Of a DNA stretch of 64,000 bases, positions 11,482 through 24,700 are shown one piece after another. A model generated the notes under the pieces. It worked only from the letters and a program-made list of their open reading frames with translations. It was not told the DNA's origin and made no database searches. Source of the DNA: Otatea glauca. Taxonomy: Eukaryota > Streptophyta > Magnoliopsida > Poales > Poaceae. Within the stretch, counting starts at the first letter, position 1, and every line of letters starts with the position of its first letter. The stretch lies in contig JAYEVK010000053.1 in assembly GCA_036346275.1 (NCBI GenBank), positions 62,001 to 126,000 on the forward strand, in the 5' to 3' direction. The translations under genes and the position numbers were made by a program.

Positions 11482-14400
11482 TAGTGCTGTCCAAACGGGC
11501 CGTCCGGCACGGCACGACCCGTTTAAAAATGGGCACGGCCCGTTTAGGCCGGCCGTTTAGGCCCGGCTCGTAAGCGGGCGTGCGTGCGTCTGCCCACGTC
11601 GCCGAACCTCCGGCCGTGCACGCCCGTTTGAGCCTCGGTCGTCTGCGTGCCGGTCCCGGTCCTTCAGCCAAACAGTAAGGTCGGTCCAGAGTTTAAGCGT
11701 CGAGAAAATTAGAAAAAAATTAGAAAAAAACAGAAAAAATTAGAAAATAGATAAAATATGGTAAAAAATATGAAAAAATTCAGAAAAATGGGAAAATTTA
11801 GAATAATTAGAAAAACTCGAATGATGAATAAAAACTTTTTAAATATATATATAAATTAAGAAAAAGCTAAAATACAAGATAAATTCTAAAATAAGACAAA
11901 TAATTTGAATTAAATAATGAGCTTTATTGATGTTTGGCTGCCTCGTTAAAAACTTTGCCAAGTAAAAACTCAACACGAGAAAACCTTGGCAAAGAAAAAA
12001 GAGTACGGCCTATAGCTCAATAATACAATAAAAAAGTGAAGATTACAATTATTCTTCCTCATTACCTAGATAAAGATTTTCGAACGTCTCTGCCAGCTCA
12101 GTATTTTCTGCAGTATGTTGAGCTCGTTGATTAGCTTGTTCCCAATCTTTCACAGTGAGAAGTATTTCCACCATCTCACTAGTCAGACTTGTTCTTCTCT
12201 CTTCGATTATTCTTAGGATAGGTCAAAGCGGACTCAGAAGAAACCGTGGAGACAGAGGCTGTTAACACATCCGTGCTAGTATGGAAAGCACCGGATATGT
12301 TATCTTGTGCTCTTGCCACCACCGCAAAATGTTGAACTCCTCTTCCTTCTCTTGGTAGTTGGCGATTGTCATTGTTGAGATAGGCACTAGTTCCCCACTA
12401 CTTGATGTGTCGCACTTGTCGTTGATGTAGTTGAACTCCTTGAGGAAGAGCCACACGTACCCTATATCTTTCCCCGCGGTTTTCTTCTTACATTGTGGAT
12501 CTTTGGTGGAGGTCGCTGCATGCGAACTCCAGCAAATTTTCGATCGTACTTATCATAAACTTCAGTTAAGTTAGCACGGACAGTTGAAAAATAACTAGAA
12601 TAATCAGTACCTACCGCATCACTTAGAAGTGAGAGAACATTACCGAATCCCCGAATTTTAGCTCTAGGATCTAAAATAAATGCAAATGCATATAACATAG
12701 GAATTTCTTGCCAATATTTTAAAATTTTAGTTTTCATAGCATAAATGACTTCCATAATATATTATCATTTTCGTAGCTCTTTAAGTGGGTAGCAATTTCT
12801 AAAATATGATGCACAATTAAAGGAGAGGTTGAATAATAAACTCCAGATAAAACAACAGTGGAATCAAAAAAGTTCTAAAAATGAAAGCAAGTATTTAGCA
12901 ACATACCAATGTCGCTCTGTGAGTACCGGTTGACCATCCCGTGTACGACAGTGCGTGTTAATAAAAACAGAAAATGTGCTCTCATATGGTATGACATTCT
13001 TAAGCATCAAGTAAGTAGAGTTCCATCTAACAGGCATATCCAAACCAAACTTACGCGGACGTACATTCATTGCAATACAATAAGTTTTATATCTTGCTAC
13101 TCGTTGATTAGAATGAATTAAGAAAGATATTGCGATGCGAAAGGTTCAATATCTTGATTTAACCTCTTTAAACCAGATTTAACTATAAGATTAATAATAT
13201 GGCAAGCACAACGCGATGTAATAAGAAAGATTGACATATGAATTGAAAAGCGAGTAAGTATGTTCATGGCGAAGTATTTGCGGAAGCATTATCTAATGTT
13301 ATTGCAAAAATCTTATCATTAAGTCCAAAATCTTCCACAACTTTTACAATACAATCGGCAATATTTTCACGATATGTGCTACATCAATTAATTTGAATCC
13401 TATGATTCTCTTTTCTAGTTGCCAATCATCGTTTACATAATGAGCAACTACACTAAGGTAATCCTCTTTAGCTCTACCACTCCATATATCGGATGTCAAA
13501 GACACGAGAAAAATGCACAGTACTAAATTTTTCTTTTAGCTTATTGCGACAATTATTATAATATTTAATCAAATCTCTAGTTGTTGTTTGTCTAGAAGCC
13601 GAGAAAATCTAGGATTATGGCGGTCCTAATAAAGTTTTCAAACGCGGTGACTCACCAAAGTTTAAAGGAAGATCTTGAGAAGCGATTAAGCGACAAAGAG
13701 ATTCACGAGCTACTTGAGTTGTAGTCGATTCACGTCACGCATCGTCGGGGTTGTATCTGCGAATCGTCTGCCTCGAAGCCATTCCCGCTTTTTTTCTGGT
13801 ATCGGCATGCCTCTTCAAGTGCCCGTTCCACGAAGATTTGCGATTAATTTATGCTTACAATATTTACAAACAACATACCGATTTGGGCGTCGTTTGATAT
13901 CTCAAAAATCGGTGAAATCTTCCCGGACTCCGATGTATCTGCGTCTTGCTCTTTTCGCCCGGTGCTTGCCGACGGTAGCACTTGTAGAGCTCGAAGATGG
14001 CACAGCTCCTGCAGCTTCTTGGCATATGATGCAAGAAGCTCCTCGGTTGAAATACCGAAATCAGAAGCTGGGAACGACGGAAAATCCCCGGGCTCCATAA
14101 AGCAAAGTACAAGAAATAATGACGCTATTAATACTAAAATATGATTGAAAATACTAACAAAATAAAATAATAAATCACAATTATCACCTTGATTTCTTGA
14201 CAGAAGCCGAAAGCCGAATTTCGGATTTTTGACAAAACTATTTTTAATTTTGCCAAATTACCACTAAGAGCAAAAGAATTTCCACAAGAGAATGATTAGA
14301 AGAGAATGCAAGGTTGCTGGTGTAGAAATGAGGAGGGGGCAGCCAACTATTTATAGGAAAAAATTCGGATTTTTCTGAATTTTTCGAATTTTATGAATTT

Positions 14401-14673
14401 TTAAATCTGCGGCTATAGCGGCTATTTTTTTAAGCGGGCCTCGCGGGCGGACCGTGCCGTGCCGTGCCGTGCCGTCGTCGGGCCGTTGCCGTCGGGCTGG
14501 CCGGGCCGTCTTGCGTCTTGGCCGCGCGCCGCCGTCTTGCCCTCCGGCCCAAGCACGCGCGCGGTGGGTTGGCCGTCTTGAAACGACCGTTTAGCGTTGG
14601 CGTCGTGCGTGCGGCCGTGCCACGATAGCGGGCCCGTGTCGCCCATTTGGCACGGCCCGTTTGGCCAGGTCTA
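11482..14673 (-). mobile_element. Complete hAT transposon with 8-bp target duplication
   Basis: The left end TAGTGCTGTCCAAACGGGCC and the reverse complement of the right end TAGACCTGGCCAAACGGGCC are terminal inverted repeats of about 22 bp with three mismatches. They are flanked by the identical 8-bp duplication GTTCACTC (11474-11481 and 14674-14681), which is diagnostic of hAT elements. Length is 3192 bp. The ends are rich in GGCACGGCCCGTTT words. The interior carries a decayed transposase on the minus strand. Confidence 0.93.
12049..14098 (-). pseudogene. hAT transposase (Ac / RICESLEEPER-like), frameshifted
   Basis: Read right to left: an N-terminal ORF from 14098; a BED zinc finger near 13880-13750 with RYVVCKYCKHKLIANLRGT, then in another frame LKRHADTRKKAGMASRQT; a central block at 13070-12864 with DMPVRWNSTYLMLKN; 12755-12462 with EIPMLYAFAFILDPRAK; and the C-terminal dimerisation region with FNILRWWQEHKITYPVL (12456-12262) and EMVEILLTVKDWEQANQRA near 12150, stopping at 12049. 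At least one frameshift cuts the BED finger and others cut the C-terminus. The family excises and reinserts DNA; this copy cannot encode a full enzyme. Confidence 0.85.
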
Positions 14674-14681
14674 GTTCACTC

Positions 14682-15046
14682 GCGATTTTCATCTATATTC
14701 AGTTCGATATCTAATATCGGTATGTAAACTAATTAAATTAAAAAAAATTATACAACGCAAATATCTCGATTATCGACCTTATCAAGTGAAAATCGCTCAA
14801 AAAATCGTCAGCCGAAGAAATTCACTTGGTCGGTCGATTATCAAGGCAAATATCGCGATTATCTATGGTTACCTTTTTTTTGCTTTTTTTGAATTTTTCC
14901 TAAAAAAAATTGATTTCGTAACCTTTGATTTCTAAGTGATTTTCGAGCGATTTTTGCGATAATCGAAATCATAAACCGTTCAAAAATCATGATTTCGATT
15001 TTGTGAACGGTGTATAATTTCTAAGAAATTTATCCATTTTAATATG
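14682..15046. other. AT-rich spacer between the hAT and CACTA elements
   Basis: No gene. It contains repeated ATCGCGATTATC / ATCTCGATTATCGACC words and an inverted pair around 14965-15012 (CATAAACCGTTCAAAAATC and GATTTTGTGAACGG). This could be the end of an unclassified inverted-repeat element into which the hAT inserted. Confidence 0.35.
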
Positions 15047-15119
15047 TCTCGCTACTACAAAAAAAACTATATTAGACTTCTCACCATAGATGATTTTTGA
15101 AAATTATCTGTATTAAATA

Positions 15120-15345
15120 TAATCACAAACGGTTTTATAAGAACCGTCTGTGATGAGTCTATATCATATAAGGTTTTAACCAAAAATCGTCTATAATGTG
15201 TATTAAGAATACCACAGATGGTTTTTGGCTAAAACCGTCGGTGATGTTCATTGATATCACATACGATTTTAGCCAAAAATTATCTATGATGTGTATTAAG
15301 AACATCACAGACGGTTTTTGGTTAAAACCGCCTGTGATGTTCGTT
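15120..15345. repeat. CACTA subterminal repeats, left end
   Basis: Repeated inverted words such as ATCACAGACGGTTTTTGG and AAACCGCCTGTGATG recur about every 30-80 bp. The same words, better preserved, occur near the right end at 41025-41235. Confidence 0.8.
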
Positions 15346-16662
15346 AACGGTATATATAGATTATGTCGTCTAAGTTTGCATAGGTGCGTTGTGGTGTAAC
15401 ATCCCGAAAAATATAATAAAATAAAAATGAATATCTTTGAATTTGAATATATTTACTTCTGAGATTTCTTGATATTATTGGTCTTTATTTAGATTTTCCT
15501 GGGATTATGCTTTGTATGAGAAATCCAACAAATGGAATTAATGAATGGAAAATGGTAAAAAGATAAAAAGATAAAATTAAAATTTAGAAAAATTACCATG
15601 GGGCTTTATACATGTTGGTAAATCAGTAAAATCACCAAGTAAAATTTTTATGTGCAGGAATGTAAACAAATAAAATACATAACCATCTCTTTTGACTAGA
15701 AACAGTAGAAGTCAGAATTACTAGAAGATATTAGAAATTTATCTAGAGTCATAAAGATTACCATAATACTCTTAGAGCATAGGATACGTCTGGTAAAAAT
15801 TTTAGAAATTTATCATGTCATCTAAGCCTTTTAAAAATTCAAGAACAAAGGCATTGAAAAACTGAAAAATCATCATGTCAGAATTGTTATAAAACATTTA
15901 CCCAATAATTTGACTTGAAAATTTTATAGATATATCTATAACCCAAAATAAACTCGTATAAAATTTTTTCAAAAAAATTAGTAAGATTTACACCCTTAAA
16001 TAAATCAAATACCGAAATGCAAATTATGGACAGTGCACAGTGTCAGAATTTTTATAAATAAACCATGAGTTATTTTAATCTCAAAATTTTTATGGAAGGC
16101 CTAAACTACCAGGATACATCATTAAAAAAGTTTCGAAAATTTTCAACTTGAGTTGATGGCTGAATCAATGCAAGTACTAGCTGTCTGAGCTGAGACTTAT
16201 CCCCTTAACCGTGCATAGCGACTGACGTGTGGGCCATCTCCTACTGTGCGCCGAAGCAGTGGGGAAGCTCTCCCTCTCTCTTCCGGTGGCCCCCGATCCC
16301 GCTCGTCAGCCTCGGCTCCTCTTTTCTTCTCTCTTTTTCCTCATCGCCGAGCGAGTCTCGCTAGACTTCGTCACCGACTTACCTCTGCTCTCCACAGCGC
16401 CTCGGCAGCCGCTCAATCCCGTGCTGCCTCGGTTCATCCTTGATCCTCCCGCGCCGTGACCCGACCATACCGAGCTGTGTTGAGTTCGCAGAACCCCGCA
16501 CCATCTCGTCACATCGGCACAGATCCGAGCCGCACTGTAAGGCCCCCATTTTTGATAATTAATACCAAAAATGGATACCATGTGCATACAGTACTAGTCC
16601 CATGATCAGTGGCTAGTACGCACAAATACAAATTGATATCACAGTCATACACAAACTTTATT

Positions 16663-17769
16663 TGTTGGAAGAATACATACCAGCTCCGAGAAGGGATGTC
16701 TAGTTCGCCTCACGTCCTCGCGGCCACAGGGCACTTGGCAAGTGCCTTGGCTGCGAGGAACTTGGCAAGACAAGAGCCCCTGGCGGCAGGGCGCTTAGCA
16801 AACGCCCTGACCATAGGGCACTTGGGAAGACCCCTCACCACAGGGCACTTGGAAAGTGCCCTGGCTGCGGGGAACTTGGCAAGGCAGGAGCCCCAGGCAT
16901 CAGGGGACTTGGCAAACGCCTTGACCATAGGGCACTTGGGAAGACCCCTGACCACAGGGCACTTGGCAAGTGCCCTGGCTGCAAGACACTCGGCAAGGCA
17001 GGAGCCCCAGGCATCAGGGGACTTGGCAAAGCCCTGACCATAGGGCACTTGGGAAGACCCCTGACCACAGGGCACTTGGCAAGTGCCCTGGCTGCAAGAC
17101 ACTCGGCAAGGCAGGAGCCCCAGGCATCAGGGGACTTGGCAAACGCCCTGACCATAGGGCACTTGGGAAGACCCCTGACCACAGGGCACTTGGCAAGTGC
17201 CCTGGCTGCAAGACACTCGGCAAGGCAAGAGCCCCTGGCCCCAGGGCACTTAGCAAGCGCCCTGATCACAGGGCACTTGGCAAGACTCCCGGTTCAAAAG
17301 GGCACCCCCAGATACCCAAGGTGATGGGCAGGCGCCCTCGAGCCACTTGGACTAACCGCTTTCAGGGCGTACCCCGTGGGTGCCTCTCGGGCCTCTAGAT
17401 ACACCTCCGCAGGCGTTTACGAGAGACTGCCTCCTACTCCGCGGGCGTCGACGGGAGGCACCCTCTCGCTCCGCGGATGTCTACGGGAGGCATCACGTGG
17501 GGGCCCAGAGTCAGAGGTCTGCCCCCACGAAGCGATGACGTGGGATCCACTTCCCTCTCCCGGAAATGACCAAGATACCCTCACTTGAGCTGCTGTAGCA
17601 AGGGTAGGATGGTATTTTGTGTAACAGGCTGGGCGCCTATAAAACCCCACTGTAACCCACGCTTGTGGGGGGACGCTGATTGAATACAAAAAACAAAACT
17701 ACTGGTGTGTCCCTCGGGAGCCTGGACCAGGAGCCTCCTCCCTACTCCCCCCCGGGGAACACACCAACA
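16663..17769 (+). mobile_element. LTR-like insert in unit A holding a ~114-bp tandem repeat
   Basis: This stretch has no counterpart in unit B at the same place. It starts TGTTGG, ends CCAACA, and has a TATA-like CTATAAAACC near 17637 followed by a region that could be R/U5. The boundaries are tentative, because no target duplication fits them and some foreign-looking sequence continues to about 17886. Confidence 0.45.
16727..17290. repeat. ~114-bp tandem repeat, about 4.5 copies
   Basis: Units contain CCATAGGGCACTTGGGAAG at about 16811, 16925, 17038 and 17152, a period of 113-114 bp. Each unit is made of shorter GGGCACTTGGCAAGTGCCCT-type palindromic words. The long open frames on both strands here (such as repeated GHLARPLTTGHL-like peptides) are repeat artefacts. 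Confidence 0.85.
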
Positions 17770-19141
17770 GGAGTAGGGTGCTTGCTTAAGCGTCCGAACC
17801 TGTATAAACCCTTGTGTCTGCTCTTTCTCCCTTGGACGTAGGCCCGTAAGACGGCCCGCGTCCACTCCCTCTCGTGTCACGTTTACAAACATACGACATT
17901 ATTATTACAGCGGAAGCAAAGTACATAGCATTTTTACAATACCAAAAGTAAAAACATATCAGTGGAGACATATTTCTTGTAGTATGCCTTTAACCCATTA
18001 TCCCCACAGGCAACTGACAAGGAGAACCCTAGTAAAATTCATCGTTCACATCCCCGAATCCTGCATCGTAAAATGTATCATCGGGGAAATATGTTTCTTC
18101 ACCTAAAAATATCAACATGGGCAAGTTGAGTACTTACGTACTCACAAGACTTTTGCAAAACCTAATATATATGCAGGCCAATTCAAGGAAAAGCTTATGG
18201 TTGCTTTGCATAAAGCTGCTTTGAACTGTAAATACAGAATAGTAGATTGCAAAACGAAATTTAAGTAAAAACAGCTTAATACTAAAAGTAACAGAATGTA
18301 AGCATAAATAAATTGCAGGTACCTGGGTATCATGACCACTTCCACAAATCATTCCTACCAGTCCCAGGTAGAAATCCTGAGTTTTATGAAAATATAAACA
18401 TCTAACTAGTGCTGGCGCACCAAGATTCCTATAACCGCGGGAACGGCTTTTCAAAAAGTTTCACACTCTACAGAGTTGTACAGCTTTACCCACAAGTAAT
18501 GATCAACCTCTTTTGCCAGGCTAGTAACACACTTCCTTTGGTGTGTCAGCAAGGAGATCATAACATAACCGTTACATTGTTTAACCCTAACTTTGCACCA
18601 GCCCGGTGACATCAAACCCGTACTATGGTGTAAATATTTGCACAGTCACTGCACAATAATGATTAAGCATATCCATAGTATGGCATTCACCGTTGTATTA
18701 GCAAACGTGACTCCGAACACCTCGGTGTGGGCGCCCCTACGAGCAACCAGTCACTGAAGAAGCTCGTACTACTCCAGCCTACCAATGTGCAAAGCTAGTT
18801 TTAAGCAACTTAATAGGTTAAGACCGTCCCATACCAGCACTTGTGGTTGTACGGCAAATTCTTGGGTTTAACGAATACGTAGTCCGGTCCTTAATCCGAC
18901 ACGGGCAATAATCTTCACCCTACACTACGTACAAGTCCCTTGTACACCCGGCTATTGCCAATAATTGCCCGCATCAAAACCATAGTTTTATTTTCATTTT
19001 TGATCAAAATACCAACCATAAGATGGTCATACCCTTTGAAAGTCATATCCAACATTTTTAATCGTATCCAAGTTTTATGTTCCTTTAAGCACGGCTAAGC
19101 ATGTCACTAAATGTGATTAACCCAAATTAACATTATGTACT

Positions 19142-20070
19142 TGACGAATACTAATAAAAAGGATACCCCAACAGCCCGAAGCGACGAGCCAGCGGCCTCA
19201 AGCATATCTCCAGCCCAACAGGCGCCGCCCGCGCCGCCGACCGATCGCTGCGAGATCCGCGCAAGGCATCCGCTCCCGACCGCCGGGAAGCGAATCCGAC
19301 AGACGGCGCTCGACCCCTCTTGGCGGGCGGGATCTCCGACTCCAACCAAACCAAGGTGACGAACGCCGAGTGCCGCGTGTCGTCCTCATCGACCTACCGC
19401 CACGTACCCCGAATAAGGTCAATCGGGCGACTATACAAGGGCAAGTGGCTCCTTCCCAAGAAGATCGGTGATGCAGAAGACAAAGCTTCCACCCCATCAA
19501 CCGGTCACGTATAAAGACGAGCGCACGCTCCTCCCGCGGCAAGACCAACGCCACGCACGGCGTCGCCAAGATTCGCAAGGGTCACAGAGGGCAAGTACGC
19601 TATTTCCCGGGGAATACCATTCGCAAGGGTCACAGAGGGCAAGTACGCTATTTCCCGGGGAATACCTAACCTCCCTGACCACCAAGGCTACCAACCCAGC
19701 ATGGGCAAGACGGGTGGCGACCAGTCCACAGGACGAAGGGCCGGAGCTCCTAGCATAGGTCACCTCGCTCTTCCTCCTAACTCTCGATGTAACCTGCCCC
19801 TTCCTTCTATATAAAAGGAGGCAGGGCTAAACGATTCAGGGAGAGATAGCGCTATCAAACCCATCTCGCTAAGCCATTGGCATTCTCGCTTGTAAAACTT
19901 TGTGCAGTCATCTGTACCAAGAGTAATACAACACCACCACACGAACTGGAGTAGGGACCTTCACCAACCAAGATACATCTTGGACTCACGAGTCTAACCA
20001 TTCAGGGAGTGGAACGCGCGACCCCCTAGACTTACAAATTTACTTGCCGGCGCTCTAGAAAACGCCGACA
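19142..20070 (+). mobile_element. Gypsy-like solo LTR inserted in unit A
   Basis: The 929-bp LTR begins TGACGAATACTAATAA and ends AACGCCGACA, flanked by perfect GTACT duplications (19137-19141 and 20071-20075). Unit B gives the empty site near 23140, where the flanks are continuous. It matches the LTR at 1417-2321. A TATA box (TATATAAAAGG) is at 19808. It contains a 48-bp direct duplication at 19571-19618 and 19619-19666. Confidence 0.93.
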
Positions 20071-21757
20071 GTACTGTCTATGCTATTCCAGGGTTATCAA
20101 GGTTCACAAATCCATACTTATCAAGGAAGTTCTATGTGACAATAGGTACGACTACCAATACCCAAAATATAGCAGACTTTAATAAAAGTAAAGTATGCAG
20201 TAAAACATTTAATGAAAACATTTATAAAACTGGGATCAATATGGTCAAAGGGGGTGCTTGCCTTGTTGATGCTCCTCGACGTCAAATTCCTGATCGTCGA
20301 CTATACCAGATTCGTCGGGTTCTACACGTCGAATAATAGTAACATGGCAATTCCAATAAAATGAAAGAATCAGATGTAAGATCCAAATAAAAGCAATTCC
20401 ATAAATCAAACATGATTGTTGATTATTTATTTGTAAGTTGCATGAATATTTTTCGATTAGGTTCCAATAATAACAAATCTTATCTTCTTGATTTATTTCC
20501 TTTTATTTATCATTTTCAGAGACCACTCTATATATATTTTATTATTCTGAATTTTTAAATTCTAAATCCTGAAATTATTTGGATTGTTATCATTAGACTA
20601 TTTTCTTACCCTATATAATATTTTAATTATTTTCCATGGTACACCCTAAGTATTTTTGCATAATCATGTTCCTAATAGAGCATGGAATCTAACAAAATTT
20701 ATTTCATTTAATTTGGAATTGAATTGCAAAAATTCTACACATGGCATATTTCAAATTCTTTCTTTAAATTTAAATCTGAAATTCAAACAGAGTTCATTTT
20801 GAAATATTTTTGCATATTCTGAATCTACATGATTTTAGATGAATTTAGAAATTTATTTCATTTCATTTGGTTGGTTAGTTCAAAAGATATTCAAGTTTGA
20901 ATGCATTCGGTTTTGTTAAATCTGAAAATTAGAAATTTTACTAAATACGGAAAGTACGCTTCCAGATTGGATTTACGCTTTCCTTTTTCTGCGCTGCTAC
21001 TTGACCGAGGCCGAGAAAAGTTGTGCCCAGTGGCAAGCGGAGAGCAGCTGCTTGAGGCGGCCGACGACGGACCACGCCGACCGAGCGATCAGAGATCGAC
21101 GATCGGGCCCAGCGTGATGATGGCTCAACACAGTGAACGCGACTGACATGTGGACCCGGTTGTTAGTGACCCGAGACAGAGGTTGCGGTTGCAAAGCTCG
21201 CCGGCGGCGAAGCACGGCCGGAGAAGTGGAATGGGTTCCATATTCTTGATCAGTGGGCTATTGCGCATCTATGGGCGGTGTCGCTTCGGCCGGAGGTGGC
21301 CGGAGACGGCCTGCCACCGTGAGAGGGGCGGCGAAGAACTCGGCCGATGGCGCAACGGCTAAACTACGGCGTTCCGAGGAGGAAGATCACCACAGTGAGC
21401 ATCAGTGGATCACATAGATCTCATTTTTGGCTTTAGCAAGGAAAAATAGTGATGGAGGGAAGCTCTCACCGTGAGCGAGCGGCGGCGAAAGAAGGAGCTC
21501 GGAGGGAGAGCTCGTCGGGGAAGAGGAGGTGAAATTGAGGTGGGCAAAGACTTCAGGGTGCTATGAGGGTGCTTCGGGTTGGATAGTTTGGGGCGAAGTG
21601 GACTGAGGCGGCGCAAAGACGAGTTTTCCCCTTTTTCGGGTATTTGGCCGGAGCTAGGGAAGAAGATTGGTTCTGGCAGCGTTGAGACAATTTGGTTCGG
21701 CTTTGCGGTTTCCAGGAGGTTGCATGAGTGCTTGCGATGTCTTGGCGGGATTTATAT

Positions 21758-24700
21758 TGTAATGACCCCCATTTTCACATGAATGCAAAAATGGAAATCT
21801 CATGTGCATACAGTACTAGTCCCATGATCAGTAGCTAGTACGCACATTTACAACAATTGAAATCACAACCATACATTTTATTGCAAATTATAATGGTAAT
21901 TTACATAATAAGATCTTACAATACAAAGTGAAATGCAGCGGAAAGATTTAAGTCTTGTAGTGTGCCCATCCAATCCCTCAGGCAACTGACAAGGCATAAT
22001 CCCTAGAAAAACTTCATCGTTATCATTTCCGAATCCTGCGACAATTATGTTGCATCGGACTAATCTGATTCTTCACCTAAAAACAACAATTAAGCAAGGG
22101 TGAGTACTTTCGTACTCCGCAAGACTTTTGCAAAGCCTATGATATATGCAAGCCATGTCAGAGGAAAGGCTAATATGGTTAGTTTGCATAAAGCTAATTT
22201 GAAATGTAAATACAGAATAGTAGATTGCAAAACGGAATTTAAGTAAAAGTAATTTAATACTTGAAAAGTAACAGAATATACGCATAATTAAATCTCATGT
22301 ACCTGGGTATCATGACCATATCCAAGAACCATTTCTACTGTCACAGCAGAAATTTACGAGTAACCATTCCTACCAGTCCCAGGTAGAAATCCAGAGTTTT
22401 ATGAAAATAAAAACCATCAAACTAGTGCTGGCGCACCAAGACTCCCATAACCGCGGGAACGGCTTTTCGAAAAGTTTGACACTCTGCAGAGTTGTACATC
22501 TTTACCCACAAGTCATGACCTTTTCCTTTTGCCGCATATTTCACGCACCTTTGGCGTAGTGGCCAGAATGTTCATGACGGAAACCTTTACATTATCTAGG
22601 TTAACTTTGCACCAGCTCCGGGACGTAAAACCCATACTATGGCAGAAGAACTCAGAACATAGAAATGATGGAACTTCTCCAGAGTATGGCATACACCGGT
22701 GTATCGGTAAACGTTTGATCCATGATCACCTCGGTGTGGACGTCCCTTTGAGCAACCAGTCACTGAAGAAGCTCGTACTACTCCAGCCTTCCAATGTGCA
22801 AAGTTAAACCAGATAACTTAATTGGTTTAAGGCTGTCCCATACCAGCACTTGTGGTTGTACGGTAAATTCTTGGGTTTAACGAACACGTAGTTCGGTCCT
22901 TAATCGACACGGCAATAATCTCCACCTACACTACGTACAAGTCCCTTGTACACCCGGCTATTGCCAATAATTGCCCGCATCAAAATCATAGTTTTATTTT
23001 CATTTTTGATCAAAATACCAACCAAGAAAGGTCATACCCATTAAGTTGTCATATCCAACATTTTTAATCATGTCAAGATTTTATTTTGCTTTAAGAATGG
23101 CTAAGCATGTCACTAAGTGTGATTAACCCAATTAACATTAAATAATGTCTATGCTATTCTATGGTTATAAAGGTTCACAATTTCATACTTATCAAGGAAG
23201 TTCCATAAGTCTACAGGTAAAACTACCAATACCCATCATACAGCAGACTTTAGTAAAATGAAGTATGCAGTAAAACATTTAATGAAAACATTTATAAAAC
23301 TGGGATCAATATGATCAAAGGGGTGCTTGCCTTGCTTATTTTATTGCTTACGATGAAGACAAAGCCACGACTGACGGAGGTATCGACGGAAGTAGCGACG
23401 TCGAATTCTACACGTCGTTAAATCGGAAATATAGCAAATATCCAACTTTAATAAGGGCAAAAAGAAAACAGACATAAAACCAAATAAAGATTCATTAAAG
23501 AAAACAGGAATGTTTTAGGGTTCGGATTGAATGATTTCAAGATATTTTGATTTAGATAATTTTACAAACATATTGTTAATGTCTTATGATAAAGAAAGCA
23601 TGGTTTCTTTGATAGATTATCTATTCTTGATTTACGAATTCAAGAGGCTAAAATTATGAATTCTTGTATTTATAACTTCGAATTATAGATGCTAAAATTA
23701 TTTGGATTAATAAGATTTAACATATTTGACAATTGAGCTAAAAGCCATAAATGAATAGCACTTAATCCTTTTTAATTGATTTTGCATAAGAAGTGACTTT
23801 GAATTTGTTAGATCCATTGAACTAAGTTATTGGATTTATTCCTAGTTTTTAAGAAGGTTTTGGTGATACAAATATCTTAATGACACATTTGTTCATTGTT
23901 TTCTAGTTCATTTATTCGCGACATGAAGTCCAACAATCATATTACTTAAGGATATTTGGTTAATAGGATTTATATGCAAAACATGACGAAATAAGATTAT
24001 TCCTTCAGAATATTATATTCTATACTTTAAAGAACATTTCCAAGTTAATTTCATACATTTTAGGTTACCAGGACTTGGTTTTATCAAATTTGAATTTAGT
24101 TTGTGAAAGATATACTATTTGGATCATATAACTATTGAAACTACAATTATTTGGTTAAGTATTGATTATGGCTTTATTACAATGATTCTTAAATAAAATA
24201 GTTTGATTATATTAGATGTTTTGGAATCTAGTTTCTTATCATGATCATACTTATCATTATCTCTACATATATATATTTTTCTACATTTACAAGGCTTATG
24301 TTTTTAATGTAATTCAAACTTATGCATATGTAATATTTCATTTCAAACATTTAAATGGTGATAATTTACTCAATCTTGTCTTTGTGAATTTATTAGATAC
24401 TTTGCATATGCCTCTATTTATTGCTACAGATTATTGTATGCAATTATACACATATATACCCTTTTACTTTCGGATCATTTACTAATCATAAAACAAATCT
24501 AAATCAATTTCATACTTTACTGGTTTCAGCATGATAAGGTAGTCTTCATGTATTTGGAAATCAATTTGGCTTAATTTAGATTTCTTTTGTACCAAGTATG
24601 CGTTTTTGGATATTTATAGTATTGAAACCAATCTTTAATGGAAAATGATTCAAACAAAGTTAGAACCTAAATATTTTTATACATTTGAGTTGCTGGTAAC

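Noticed and set aside
16609..17398. Long open frames on both strands (up to 144 codons) across 16.6-17.4 kb
   Set aside because: They are translations of the 114-bp tandem repeat and lack any domain; openness on both strands follows from the repeat composition.
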